A stretch of 29,166 bases of DNA from UBA8514 sp050251415 (GTDB lineage: Bacteria; Bacillota; Clostridia; Lachnospirales; Anaerotignaceae). The position numbers were made by a program, and so were the translations under genes. The stretch's first letter is position 1. Every line of letters begins with the position of its first letter. Positions 7,079 through 13,997 of this stretch are shown here, piece after piece. The notes under the pieces are model-generated. The model worked only from the letters and a program-made list of their open reading frames with translations, had not been told where the DNA came from and searched no databases. The stretch covers positions 1-29,166 of the forward strand of contig JBFWMT010000030.1 in assembly GCA_050251415.1 (NCBI GenBank), read 5' to 3'.

Positions 7079-8341
7079 TTGCTAAAATTATTCATCAACT
7101 CATGGAAAGTTAAGGATATTAGAAATAAAATCCTTTACACCTTGCTTATACTTGCTATAGTTAGACTTGGAGCTCATATTGCACTTCCTGGAATTGATGT
7201 AGTTGCAATTAAAGCAAGCCAAAGTGCATATTCTACAGGAACCCTTTACAATATCATTGCAGGAGGGTATAATTCAAGATGGTCTATAATGTCAATGGGT
7301 ATTGGCCCTTACATTACAGCTTCTATTATTATTCAGCTTTTAACCGTAGCAATACCTAAGTTTGAACAGCTTAGCAAAGAGGGCGAGGAAGGTAGAAAGA
7401 AGATTTCTTCTTACACAAGATACCTTACTGTTATACTTGCAGCCGTTCAGGGTATTGGTATTACCTATAGTTATAAGAATATGTATTTAACAGACAACAA
7501 AATGATTTTTGTTGCTTCCGTTATCACTCTTATATGTGGAACTACATTTATTATGTGGTTGGCAGAGCAGATTACTGCAAAGGGTGTTTCAAATGGTTCA
7601 TCAATGATTATCTTTGTTAACATTGTTTCTAACTTACCAAGTGGCATTCAGAGCCTTGTTTATTATGCGCAGAGCGGAAACGCTACTGGTATGATAAAGG
7701 TTGCAGCAGTTCTTTTGATTTTAATTGTTGTTCTTGTATTTATCATCTTCATTAATGAGGGTGAGAGAAAGATTCCAGTTCAGTATTCTTCTAAGATGGC
7801 AGGGCGCCGTTCATTCGGTGGTCAGGGTACTTTCATGCCAATTAAGGTAAATACGGCTGGTGTTATTGCTATTATCTTTGCAATTTCATTACTTCAATTC
7901 CCTCAAACTGTAAGCCAGTTTATTCCGGCAACAGGGGCTTTTGCCAAGGTTATTGAAGTATTAGATATGGCACACCCTATTGGTGCTGCGCTATATGTAC
8001 TGCTTATTATTTTCTTTTCATATTTCTATACATCAATTGTTATTAACCCTAACGAGATTGCAGAAAATATGAAGAAAAATGGCGGTTTCATCCCTGGTAT
8101 AAGGCCAGGACAGCCAACAAGTGCTTATGTAACAAGAGTTGTAAACAGAATCACCTTTTTTGGTGCTGTTGTATTTTCAGGTGTAGCGCTTGTTCCTATT
8201 ATCCTTCAGTGGGTATTTGGCCTTAACGTTGGTTTTGGCGGTACAACGCTTATAATCGTTGTTGGTGTATGCCTTGACATTGTTAAGTCACTTGAATCTC
8301 AGCTTTTGATGAGACACTACAAAGGATTTTTAAATGACTAA
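7079..8341 (+). CDS. secY: Preprotein translocase subunit SecY
   Basis: SecY is the channel subunit of the Sec translocon in the cytoplasmic membrane. The 420-residue product has the ten hydrophobic segments expected, the N-terminal plug-helix region, the IGPYITASIIIQLL segment, and the cytoplasmic loop NEGERKIPVQYSSKMAGR near residues 225-242. The start is TTG 7079, immediately after the rplO stop, with AGAGGTG at 7066-7072; the N-terminus MLKLFINSWKVKDIRNKIL matches the family. It is slightly shorter than the roughly 430-residue Bacillus protein. Coupled translation with rplO is likely. Confidence 0.98.
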   Translation: MLKLFINSWKVKDIRNKILYTLLILAIVRLGAHIALPGIDVVAIKASQSAYSTGTLYNIIAGGYNSRWSIMSMGIGPYITASIIIQLLTVAIPKFEQLSKEGEEGRKKISSYTRYLTVILAAVQGIGITYSYKNMYLTDNKMIFVASVITLICGTTFIMWLAEQITAKGVSNGSSMIIFVNIVSNLPSGIQSLVYYAQSGNATGMIKVAAVLLILIVVLVFIIFINEGERKIPVQYSSKMAGRRSFGGQGTFMPIKVNTAGVIAIIFAISLLQFPQTVSQFIPATGAFAKVIEVLDMAHPIGAALYVLLIIFFSYFYTSIVINPNEIAENMKKNGGFIPGIRPGQPTSAYVTRVVNRITFFGAVVFSGVALVPIILQWVFGLNVGFGGTTLIIVVGVCLDIVKSLESQLLMRHYKGFLND

Positions 8342-8348
8342 TACCGTA

Positions 8349-8379
8349 CTTTTGGGAAATGCGCTGCATTTCCCAAGGG
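8349..8379 (+). promoter_or_regulatory. Strong hairpin between secY and adk
   Basis: TTGGGAAATGC (8352-8362) is perfectly complementary to GCATTTCCCAA (8366-8376) across a GCT loop. The stem extends outward by two T-G pairs and a C-G pair (8349-8351 with 8377-8379). No T-run follows, so a terminator is unlikely. An RNA-stability or processing element separating the spc mRNA from adk-map is one possibility. Confidence 0.65.
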
Positions 8380-8413
8380 TCGGAAGACAATTTGTTGAAA
8401 AGAGGGAAAGCAT

Positions 8414-9052
8414 ATGAAATTAGTACTTATTGGTGCTCCGGCAGCAGGTAAGGGTACTCAGGCCAGAAAGCTTATTGCTCGTTATGGTTTAGCTTACATT
8501 TCCACTGGCGACATGCTTAGAGAAGAAGTTGCCAAAGAGTCTGAACTTGGTCTTAATGTGAAGAACGTTATGGCTTCTGGTGGACTTGTATCGGACGAAA
8601 TGATAATTGCAATTGTTAAAGAACGCATTAAAGCGGATGATTGCAAAAACGGTTTTATTTTAGACGGCTTCCCACGTACAGTTGTTCAAGCTAAAAAGCT
8701 TGATGAACTTATCGGAAACATCGACAAAGCAATATATATCAATGCTCCTGATGAAGTTATGCTTGAAAGAATTACAGCGCGTGAAACCTGCCCTAAATGT
8801 GGTGCTTCATACAACAAAATTGCCATTCCTTCAAAGGTTGCGGGCATTTGTGATGTGTGTGGCGAGAAGCTTATGCAGCGTAAGGATGATACACTTGAAG
8901 CAGGCAAAGCCCGCTTGAAGACATTCCACGAGCAAAGCGAGCCACTTGTAGAGTACTATAATGCACAGGGATATCTTTTTGAGGTTGACGGTCTTAAGGG
9001 CGCAGACAACATCTTTAATGATATTGCCGGCGAACTAGGAGAGCGAGCTTAA
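8414..9052 (+). CDS. adk: Adenylate kinase
   Basis: Adenylate kinase interconverts ATP + AMP and 2 ADP in the cytoplasm. The 212-residue product has the P-loop GAPAAGKGT at residues 7-15, the NMP-binding region STGDMLREEV, the DGFPRT motif at 84-89, and a zinc-type LID with Cys126, Cys129, Cys146 and Cys149. The second glycine of the usual GAPGAGKGT loop is alanine here, while the G-x4-G-K core is kept. Its TAA shares one base with the map ATG (TAATG at 9050-9054). The secY-adk-map order is common in Firmicutes. Confidence 0.98.
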   Translation: MKLVLIGAPAAGKGTQARKLIARYGLAYISTGDMLREEVAKESELGLNVKNVMASGGLVSDEMIIAIVKERIKADDCKNGFILDGFPRTVVQAKKLDELIGNIDKAIYINAPDEVMLERITARETCPKCGASYNKIAIPSKVAGICDVCGEKLMQRKDDTLEAGKARLKTFHEQSEPLVEYYNAQGYLFEVDGLKGADNIFNDIAGELGERA

Positions 9053-9798
9053 TGGCTATAATCATAAAATCAGAGGAACAAATTGAAAAAATGCGTGTGG
9101 CAGGAGGAATTTTAAGCAGGCTTTGGGGAATACTTGAAGCTGAAATTCATCCAGGTATAACTACTTTGGAATTGGATAAAATTGCAGAAGATTATATCTT
9201 AAGTCAAGGGGCTAAACCTTCCTTTAAAGGGTACGGTGGATTCCCGGGAACTATATGTGCCTCCGTTAACAATGAAATTATTCACGGAATACCAAGTTTA
9301 AGAAAGCTTAGAGATGGCGATATTATTAGTATCGACATGGGTTCTTATATTGGCGGGTATCATGGCGATTGTGCCAGAACCTTTCCAGTAGGAGAAATTT
9401 CCGCTGAAGACCAAAAGCTTATTGATGTTACAAGGCAGAGTTTTTTTGAAGGGATTAAGTTTGCACGTGAGGGGTGTCATTTATATGAAATCTCGGTAGC
9501 GGTGCAAAAGCATGTTGAAGAAAACGGTTTCTCAGTTGTAAGAGATTATGTTGGACACGGCATTGGCAGAAATCTTCATGAAGACCCAGCGATACCTAAC
9601 TACAGGCAGGTTGGTCGTGGACCAAGGCTTCAAAAGGGTATGGTATTAGCAATTGAGCCTATGGTTAACGCAGGAACTTTTAAGCTTGAGGTACTTGAGG
9701 ATGGTTGGACAGCAGTTACAGCAGATGGACGCAATGCAGCGCATTATGAAAACACTATTGTAATTACTGAAGGAGAACCTGAATTACTTACCCTTTAA
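9052..9798 (+). CDS. map: Type I methionyl aminopeptidase
   Basis: This enzyme removes the N-terminal methionine from nascent proteins. The 248-residue product shows all five metal ligands of the pita-bread fold: Asp95, Asp106, His169, Glu202 and Glu233, plus the substrate histidine His79. There is no N-terminal zinc-finger extension, so it is the short bacterial type. The ATG overlaps the adk stop by one base, so translation is coupled. Confidence 0.97.
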   Translation: MAIIIKSEEQIEKMRVAGGILSRLWGILEAEIHPGITTLELDKIAEDYILSQGAKPSFKGYGGFPGTICASVNNEIIHGIPSLRKLRDGDIISIDMGSYIGGYHGDCARTFPVGEISAEDQKLIDVTRQSFFEGIKFAREGCHLYEISVAVQKHVEENGFSVVRDYVGHGIGRNLHEDPAIPNYRQVGRGPRLQKGMVLAIEPMVNAGTFKLEVLEDGWTAVTADGRNAAHYENTIVITEGEPELLTL

Positions 9799-9840
9799 AA
9801 CAGGATGCTTTATTTAAAATCACAATTTGAGGTGAGTATA

Positions 9841-10104
9841 ATGGAATACACCCAAGGTCAAGTGGTTTATTCAAAGAGCGGACATGACAAGACTTTGCCA
9901 TTTATAGTACTATCCGTTGACGGTGATTATTTATTACTGGCAGATGGCAAGTTACGCACACTTGAACATCCTAAAAGAAAAAAAATTAAGCATGTTCAGA
10001 AAACAAACTATATCTGTTATAATATAAAGGAAAAGCTTGAAAACAACAGCTACCTGCTAGATGCAGATATATCAAAGGCGCTGAAGGAATTCGGCCAAAG
10101 ATAG
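9841..10104 (+). CDS. KOW-domain RNA-binding protein (L14e/L27e-like)
   Basis: From ATG 9841, preceded by GAGGTGA (9830-9836), the product is 87 residues beginning MEYTQGQVVYSKSGHDK. An upstream in-frame start at 9805 adds non-family sequence and lacks a ribosome-binding site. Residues 5-52 resemble the KOW/SH3-like domain of archaeal-eukaryotic ribosomal proteins L14e/L6e/L27e: GQVVYSKSGHDK, a hydrophobic strand, LLLADGKLRTLEHPKRKKIKHV. The remainder is a short helical tail. Many clostridia have such a gene between map and infA; its exact role is not established to my knowledge. The position suggests a ribosome-associated or RNA-binding function. Confidence 0.85.
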   Translation: MEYTQGQVVYSKSGHDKTLPFIVLSVDGDYLLLADGKLRTLEHPKRKKIKHVQKTNYICYNIKEKLENNSYLLDADISKALKEFGQR

Positions 10105-10120
10105 TTAAGGAGGTTCTAAC

Positions 10121-10339
10121 GTGTCTAAAGATGATGTTATAGAGGTAGAAGGAACCGTATTGGAAAAATTACCTAATGCTATGTTTCAGGTTGAACTTGA
10201 AAACGGGCATAAAATTTTGGCACATATTTCTGGCAAGCTTCGTATGAATTTTATTCGAATTTTACCAGGCGACAAAGTACTCATTGAAATGTCTCCTTAT
10301 GATCTTACAAAGGGTAGAATTATCTGGAGAGCAAAATAA
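10121..10339 (+). CDS. infA: Translation initiation factor IF-1
   Basis: IF-1 binds the A site of the 30S subunit during initiation. The 72-residue product is one S1/OB-fold domain: MSKDDVIEVEGTVLEKLPNA at the start, then GHKILAHISGKLRMNFIRILPGDKV, the standard length. The start is GTG 10121 behind AAGGAGG. It lies between the KOW gene and rpmJ. Confidence 0.98.
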   Translation: MSKDDVIEVEGTVLEKLPNAMFQVELENGHKILAHISGKLRMNFIRILPGDKVLIEMSPYDLTKGRIIWRAK

Positions 10340-10366
10340 GCAAGGATTTAGAAAGGAGAAATCACA

Positions 10367-10480
10367 ATGAAGGTTAGACCATCTGTAAAACCAATGTGTG
10401 AAAAATGCAGAATTATCAAAAGAAAAGGTCGTGTAATGGTTATTTGTGAGAATCCAAAACACAAACAGAAACAGGGCTGA
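10367..10480 (+). CDS. rpmJ: 50S ribosomal protein L36, zinc-binding form
   Basis: L36 is the smallest large-subunit protein and binds 23S rRNA domain VI. ATG 10367 to TGA 10478-10480 encodes 37 residues, MKVRPSVKPMCEKCRIIKRK at the N-terminus. Cys11, Cys14, Cys27 and His32 form the zinc ribbon. GAAAGGAG at 10351-10358 is the ribosome-binding site. Confidence 0.97.
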   Translation: MKVRPSVKPMCEKCRIIKRKGRVMVICENPKHKQKQG

Positions 10481-10570
10481 TAAAGGCAAATTAGTATGGC
10501 TTGATATAGGTGCATGAAACCTTGAAAGCAAATCGGGTAAAATCCGTCATTTTGTTAACGGCTAGTCTTG

Positions 10571-10611
10571 TTTTTAAGGGCGGCTGACAGTTAGTTCTGT
10601 TTCCTTAAAAA
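10571..10611 (+). promoter_or_regulatory. Hairpin in the 204-base rpmJ-rpsM leader region
   Basis: TTTTTAAGG (10571-10579) pairs perfectly with CCTTAAAAA (10603-10611). Inside it, ACAG (10587-10590) pairs with CTGT (10597-10600) around TTAGTT. The gap (10481-10684) is by far the largest inside the spc-alpha region before rpsM and has no convincing coding capacity. In E. coli the alpha-operon leader before rpsM is bound by S4; whether this segment does anything similar is inference only. Confidence 0.5.
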
Positions 10612-10684
10612 ACACAGCTGTGAAGAAAATAACTATTGACTAGATAAATGATATTTTAATTTTAAATGGAGGTGCAAAGTACAC

Positions 10685-11053
10685 ATGGCACGTATCGCTG
10701 GTGTAGATTTACCAAGAGAAAAACGCGTTGAAATCGGCCTTACTTATGTATACGGTATTGGACATTCTAGCGCTGTTAGAATTTTAAAAGAAACAGGCGT
10801 TAACCCTGATACAAGAATCAGAGATTTAACTGATGATGAAGTGGCTAAGATTCGTGAAGCAATTGACAAATCACAGACTGTAGAGGGTGATTTAAGAAGA
10901 CAAGTCGCTCTTAACATCAAACGTCTTGTTGAAATTGGTTGTTATAGAGGCATTCGTCATAGAAAAGGTCTTCCAGTAAGAGGACAGAAAACTAAAACAA
11001 ATGCTAGAACAAGAAAAGGTCCTAGAAAAACTGTTGCAAATAAGAAGAAATAA
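10685..11053 (+). CDS. rpsM: 30S ribosomal protein S13
   Basis: S13 in the 30S head contacts P-site tRNA and L5. The 122-residue product begins MARIAGVDLPREKRVEIGLTY. It has the helix-two-turn-helix motif around VYGIGHSSAVRILKETGV, the CYRGIRHRKGLPVRGQ segment and the basic tRNA-contacting tail TRKGPRKTVANKKK. GGAGGTG at 10668-10674 is the ribosome-binding site. It is the first gene of the alpha cluster. Confidence 0.98.
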   Translation: MARIAGVDLPREKRVEIGLTYVYGIGHSSAVRILKETGVNPDTRIRDLTDDEVAKIREAIDKSQTVEGDLRRQVALNIKRLVEIGCYRGIRHRKGLPVRGQKTKTNARTRKGPRKTVANKKK

Positions 11054-11075
11054 GTAAGAGGAGGGTAATGGTCAA

Positions 11076-11477
11076 ATGGCAAAGAAAGCTGTTAAGAAAG
11101 CGACTACTCGTAGACGTCGTGACAAAAAGCATGTAGAGCGTGGTCAGGCACATATCCAGTCCACTTTCAATAATACAATCGTAACAATTACAGATACAGC
11201 AGGTAATGCTCTCGCATGGGCAAGTGCTGGTCAGTTAGGCTTCAGGGGCTCAAGAAAATCAACTCCTTATGCAGCACAGATGGCGGCAGACACTGCAGCT
11301 CAGGCTTGCACAGACTTTGGTCTTAAGGCAGTTGAAGTATTTGTTAAAGGTCCAGGTTCAGGACGTGAGGCAGCAATCCGTGCGCTTCAGGCAGCAGGTC
11401 TTAGTGTAACAATGATTAAAGATGTTACACCTGTTCCACATAACGGATGCAGACCACCAAAACGCAGAAGAGTCTAA
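11076..11477 (+). CDS. rpsK: 30S ribosomal protein S11
   Basis: S11 is on the 30S platform near the mRNA exit. The 133-residue product has a basic N-terminus (KKAVKKATTRRRRDKKHVE), the AHIQSTFNNTIVTITD core and the conserved C-terminus HNGCRPPKRRRV. AGAGGAGGG precedes ATG 11076. Order rpsM-rpsK-rpsD is standard. Confidence 0.98.
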   Translation: MAKKAVKKATTRRRRDKKHVERGQAHIQSTFNNTIVTITDTAGNALAWASAGQLGFRGSRKSTPYAAQMAADTAAQACTDFGLKAVEVFVKGPGSGREAAIRALQAAGLSVTMIKDVTPVPHNGCRPPKRRRV

Positions 11478-11496
11478 TTAGGAGGTGCAAAAATAA

Positions 11497-12099
11497 ATGG
11501 CAAGAGATATGGTACCAGTTCTTAAAAGATGTAGATCACTTGATCTCGATCCTATCTTTTTAGGAATTGAAAAAAAATCTAAAAAACAACCATTGAATAC
11601 AAGAAAGAAAATGAGCGAGTACGGTATTCAAATGAGAGAAAAACAGAAAGCTAAATTCATTTACGGCGTTCTTGAAAAACAGTTCAGAGGCTACTATGCT
11701 AAAGCTGTTAAAATGGCTAAAAAAGAAGGTATTCCTGGTGAAAACTTACTTATTTTATTAGAGCTTAGACTTGATAACGCTATGTTTAGACTTGGATATG
11801 GCAGAACAAGAAAAGAAGCTAGACAGATTGTTCGTCACAAACATGTTTTTGTTAACGGCAAACCTGTTGATATTCCTTCATACCAGCTTAATGTTGGCGA
11901 TGTAGTGGAAATCAGAGAAAAATATAAGAGTGCTCAGAGATACAAAGATATCATAGAATCAACTGGTTCAAAAGTTGTTCCTGCATGGTTATCAGCAAAT
12001 CATGACGCTTTAAGCGGCACAGTTGTTGCTAAACCACAAAGAGCAGACATTGATATTCCGGTTCAGGAAACTTTCATCGTAGAGCTCTACTCAAAATAA
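11497..12099 (+). CDS. rpsD: 30S ribosomal protein S4, cysteine-free variant
   Basis: S4 nucleates 30S assembly at the 5' domain of 16S rRNA and is a known autoregulator in several bacteria. The 200-residue product has an S4 RNA-binding domain (LDNAMFRLGYGRTRKEARQ to GKPVDIPSYQLNVGDVVEI, about residues 91-140). The N-terminus MARDMVPVLKRCRSLDLDP carries only one cysteine and lacks the Cys4 zinc site of many clostridial S4 proteins. This is an alternative N-terminal form that I associate with Lachnospiraceae. TTAGGAGGTG precedes the ATG. A hairpin-rich gap follows before rpoA. Confidence 0.96.
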   Translation: MARDMVPVLKRCRSLDLDPIFLGIEKKSKKQPLNTRKKMSEYGIQMREKQKAKFIYGVLEKQFRGYYAKAVKMAKKEGIPGENLLILLELRLDNAMFRLGYGRTRKEARQIVRHKHVFVNGKPVDIPSYQLNVGDVVEIREKYKSAQRYKDIIESTGSKVVPAWLSANHDALSGTVVAKPQRADIDIPVQETFIVELYSK

Positions 12100-12115
12100 T
12101 AAAAATTGTAGAATT

Positions 12116-12148
12116 AAGTTCCCTCGCCCATTTTGGGAGAGGGTGCTT
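12116..12148 (+). terminator. Terminator- or attenuator-like hairpin after rpsD
   Basis: CCCTC (12121-12125) pairs with GAGGG (12139-12143), and CCCA (12127-12130) with TGGG (12134-12137), with one mismatch and a TTT loop. AAG (12116-12118) can also pair with CTT (12146-12148). The sequence after it is T-rich but interrupted (CGTTCTTTATTTTTT). The gap separates ribosomal-protein genes from rpoA, so partial termination could set their ratio; that is inference. Confidence 0.55.
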
Positions 12149-12163
12149 CGTTCTTTATTTTTT

Positions 12164-12216
12164 AGCAGTGGAAAAATTTCCCTGCTTTGTAAAGTTTAAC
12201 AAGCTGCATTTGCAGC
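12164..12216 (+). promoter_or_regulatory. Two further hairpins in the rpoA leader
   Basis: AGCAG (12164-12168) pairs with CTGCT (12182-12186), enclosing GGAAA (12170-12174) and TTTCC (12177-12181). Then GCTGC (12203-12207) pairs with GCAGC (12212-12216) around ATTT. With the preceding hairpin at 12116-12148, three foldable elements lie in the 148 bases before rpoA, ending just upstream of the GGGGAGGT ribosome-binding site. Confidence 0.5.
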
Positions 12217-12247
12217 ACAAATTTAATCCACAGGGGAGGTTTGAATA

Positions 12248-13207
12248 GTGTTCGAGTTTGAGAAACCTCGTATCGAAATTGCTGAAATGGCACAGGACGG
12301 AACATATGGACGTTTTGTTGTTGAGCCCCTTGAAAGAGGATATGGAACAACTCTTGGCAATTCACTTAGAAGAATTTTATTATCTTCATTACCTGGCGTT
12401 GCAGTTAGTAACGTAAAAATTGATGGCGTTCTTCACGAATTCAGTACAGTTACAGGCGTAAAAGAAGATGTTACAGAAATTATTCTGAACCTGAAGGGCC
12501 TAGCAATTAAAAACACAAGTGACAGCTTCGAGCCCAAAGTGGCATACATTGACATTGAGGGCGAAGGTGAAGTAAAGGGTTCCGACATCAAGGCAGACAG
12601 TGATATTGAGATTATGAACCCAGACCACCATATCGCTACATTAAGCGGTGGACCTAACAGCAAGCTTTATATGGAAATTACCATAACAAGAGGCCGCGGA
12701 TATGTTGGCAGCGACAAAAATAAAAAAGACGACCAGCCAATCGGTATGCTTCCTGTAGACTCAATCTATACACCTGTAAGCAGAGTGAACTTCCTTGTTG
12801 AAAATACAAGAGTTGGTCAAATTACTGACTACGACAAGCTTACATTAGAGGTGTGGACAAACGGAACAATTACACCGGATGATGCAGTTAGCTATGGTGC
12901 AAAAATATTAAACGAACACCTTAACCTTTTTGTTGACCTTTCCGAGAACGCTAAGAACGCGGAAATTATGGTTGAAAAAGAGGAGGGCAAGAAGGAAAAA
13001 GTTCTTGAAATGAGTATTGAAGAACTTGACCTTTCAGTTCGTTCTTACAACTGCCTTAAACGTGCAGGCATTAATACCGTTGAAGACCTTGCAAGCAAGA
13101 CCGAAGACGAAATGATGAAAGTACGTAACCTTGGACGAAAGTCTTTAGAAGAGGTTTTAAACAAAATGGCAGAGCTTGGTTTAGCTTTAAGACCAAGTGA
13201 CGAATAA
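12248..13207 (+). CDS. rpoA: DNA-directed RNA polymerase subunit alpha
   Basis: The alpha subunit dimerises to start RNA polymerase assembly and contacts UP elements and activators. The 319-residue product starts at GTG 12248 behind GGGGAGGT. The N-terminal domain (about 1-230) carries ERGYGTTLGNSLRRILLSSLPG, and the C-terminal domain (about 255-315) carries LDLSVRSYNCLKRAGI and VRNLGRKSLEEVLNKM, the helix-hairpin-helix DNA-binding region. Length is typical. It follows rpsD and precedes rplQ as in other bacteria. Confidence 0.98.
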   Translation: MFEFEKPRIEIAEMAQDGTYGRFVVEPLERGYGTTLGNSLRRILLSSLPGVAVSNVKIDGVLHEFSTVTGVKEDVTEIILNLKGLAIKNTSDSFEPKVAYIDIEGEGEVKGSDIKADSDIEIMNPDHHIATLSGGPNSKLYMEITITRGRGYVGSDKNKKDDQPIGMLPVDSIYTPVSRVNFLVENTRVGQITDYDKLTLEVWTNGTITPDDAVSYGAKILNEHLNLFVDLSENAKNAEIMVEKEEGKKEKVLEMSIEELDLSVRSYNCLKRAGINTVEDLASKTEDEMMKVRNLGRKSLEEVLNKMAELGLALRPSDE

Positions 13208-13228
13208 TTACTATTAAAATTATTGGCC

Positions 13229-13285
13229 GCAAAATTGCATACAAACGTAAGACCGAAAGCGCAGTTTGTTTGGGGTAAATTTTGC
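13229..13285 (+). promoter_or_regulatory. Nested hairpin in the rpoA-rplQ gap
   Basis: GCAAAATT (13229-13236) is perfectly complementary to AATTTTGC (13278-13285). Inside, ACAAAC (13241-13246) is complementary to GTTTGT (13264-13269). The element fills the gap and ends six bases before the AGGAGG of rplQ (13292-13297), so it could affect access to the ribosome-binding site. No T-run is present. Confidence 0.5.
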
Positions 13286-13304
13286 AGAAACAGGAGGATT
13301 TAAA

Positions 13305-13847
13305 ATGACCGGTTCAGGATATAGAAAGCTTGGTAAAACAGCACCACAGAGAAAAGCACTTTTAAGAAATCAGGTTACAAACCTTTTATACCACGGAAAA
13401 ATCACTACGACTGAAACAAGAGCTAAAGAAGTTAAAAGAATCGCTGAAAAGATGATTACTCTTGCAATTAAAGAAAAAGATAACTTCGAAAACGTTGAAG
13501 TGACAGCTAAAGTTGCTAAAAAAGATGCGAACGGCAACCGTGTTAAAGAAACTGTTAACGGCAAAAAAGTTACTGTATACGATGAAGTTAAGAAAACAAT
13601 CAAGAAGGACAATGCTTCAAGATTGAATGCAAGAAGGAAAATGCTTAGCTATCTTTACCCTGTAACAGAAGTACCAAAGGATGGCAGAAAAGCAAGAACT
13701 CTTTCAAAAGAAGTTGACATGTGTGCTAAACTTTTTGATGAAGTTGCACCTAAATATGTTGACCGTAAGGGTGGTTATACAAGAATGATTAAGCTTGGCG
13801 CACGTAAGGGCGACGCAGCTGAAATGGTTATTCTTGAACTTGTGTAA
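13305..13847 (+). CDS. rplQ: 50S ribosomal protein L17 with internal insertion
   Basis: L17 lies near the peptide exit tunnel. From ATG 13305 the product is 180 residues, MTGSGYRKLGKTAPQRKALL. An upstream in-frame TTG at 13266 lies inside the leader hairpin and lacks a ribosome-binding site, while AGGAGG at 13292-13297 fits ATG 13305. The family core is YRKLGKTAPQRKALLRNQ, then MITLA, then LNARRKMLSYLYP, then LFDEVAPKYVDRKGGYTRMIKLGARKGDAA. Between MITLA and LNARRK lies a lysine- and valine-rich insertion of about 45 residues that Bacillus L17 (about 120 residues) lacks. I recall similar insertions in Lachnospiraceae. Confidence 0.95.
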   Translation: MTGSGYRKLGKTAPQRKALLRNQVTNLLYHGKITTTETRAKEVKRIAEKMITLAIKEKDNFENVEVTAKVAKKDANGNRVKETVNGKKVTVYDEVKKTIKKDNASRLNARRKMLSYLYPVTEVPKDGRKARTLSKEVDMCAKLFDEVAPKYVDRKGGYTRMIKLGARKGDAAEMVILELV

Positions 13848-13864
13848 TTAAATACAGGTACTGC

Positions 13865-13917
13865 TTAATGCTTTAGGCATTAATTATGGGGATTAAGTCA
13901 GCTTAATCCCCATTTAA
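13865..13917 (+). terminator. Tandem hairpins ending the alpha cluster
   Basis: TTAATGC (13865-13871) pairs with GCATTAA (13877-13883). Just downstream ATGGGGATTAAG (13886-13897) pairs perfectly with CTTAATCCCCAT (13902-13913) around TCAG. The second stem is 12 base pairs, but the following T-run is short (TTTAAG). Position after rplQ and before an unrelated transporter supports a terminator role, perhaps leaky. Confidence 0.7.
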
Positions 13918-13997
13918 GTATGTAAAGGTATGGCTTAAAAAATATAATAATATAGATTGTTGTATTTTTTAAACTATACGCAAGGATGGTGAATAAA

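Noticed and set aside
10636..10664. TTGACT with a possible weak -10 upstream of rpsM
   Set aside because: The -35 match is good, but no acceptable -10 box lies at 16-18 bases, and a start there would fall inside the rpsM ribosome-binding site.
13943..13948. TATAAT upstream of ecfA1 as a promoter
   Set aside because: No reasonable -35 box lies 16-18 bases upstream, and the stretch is almost pure A/T. A promoter is expected somewhere here, but I cannot place it.
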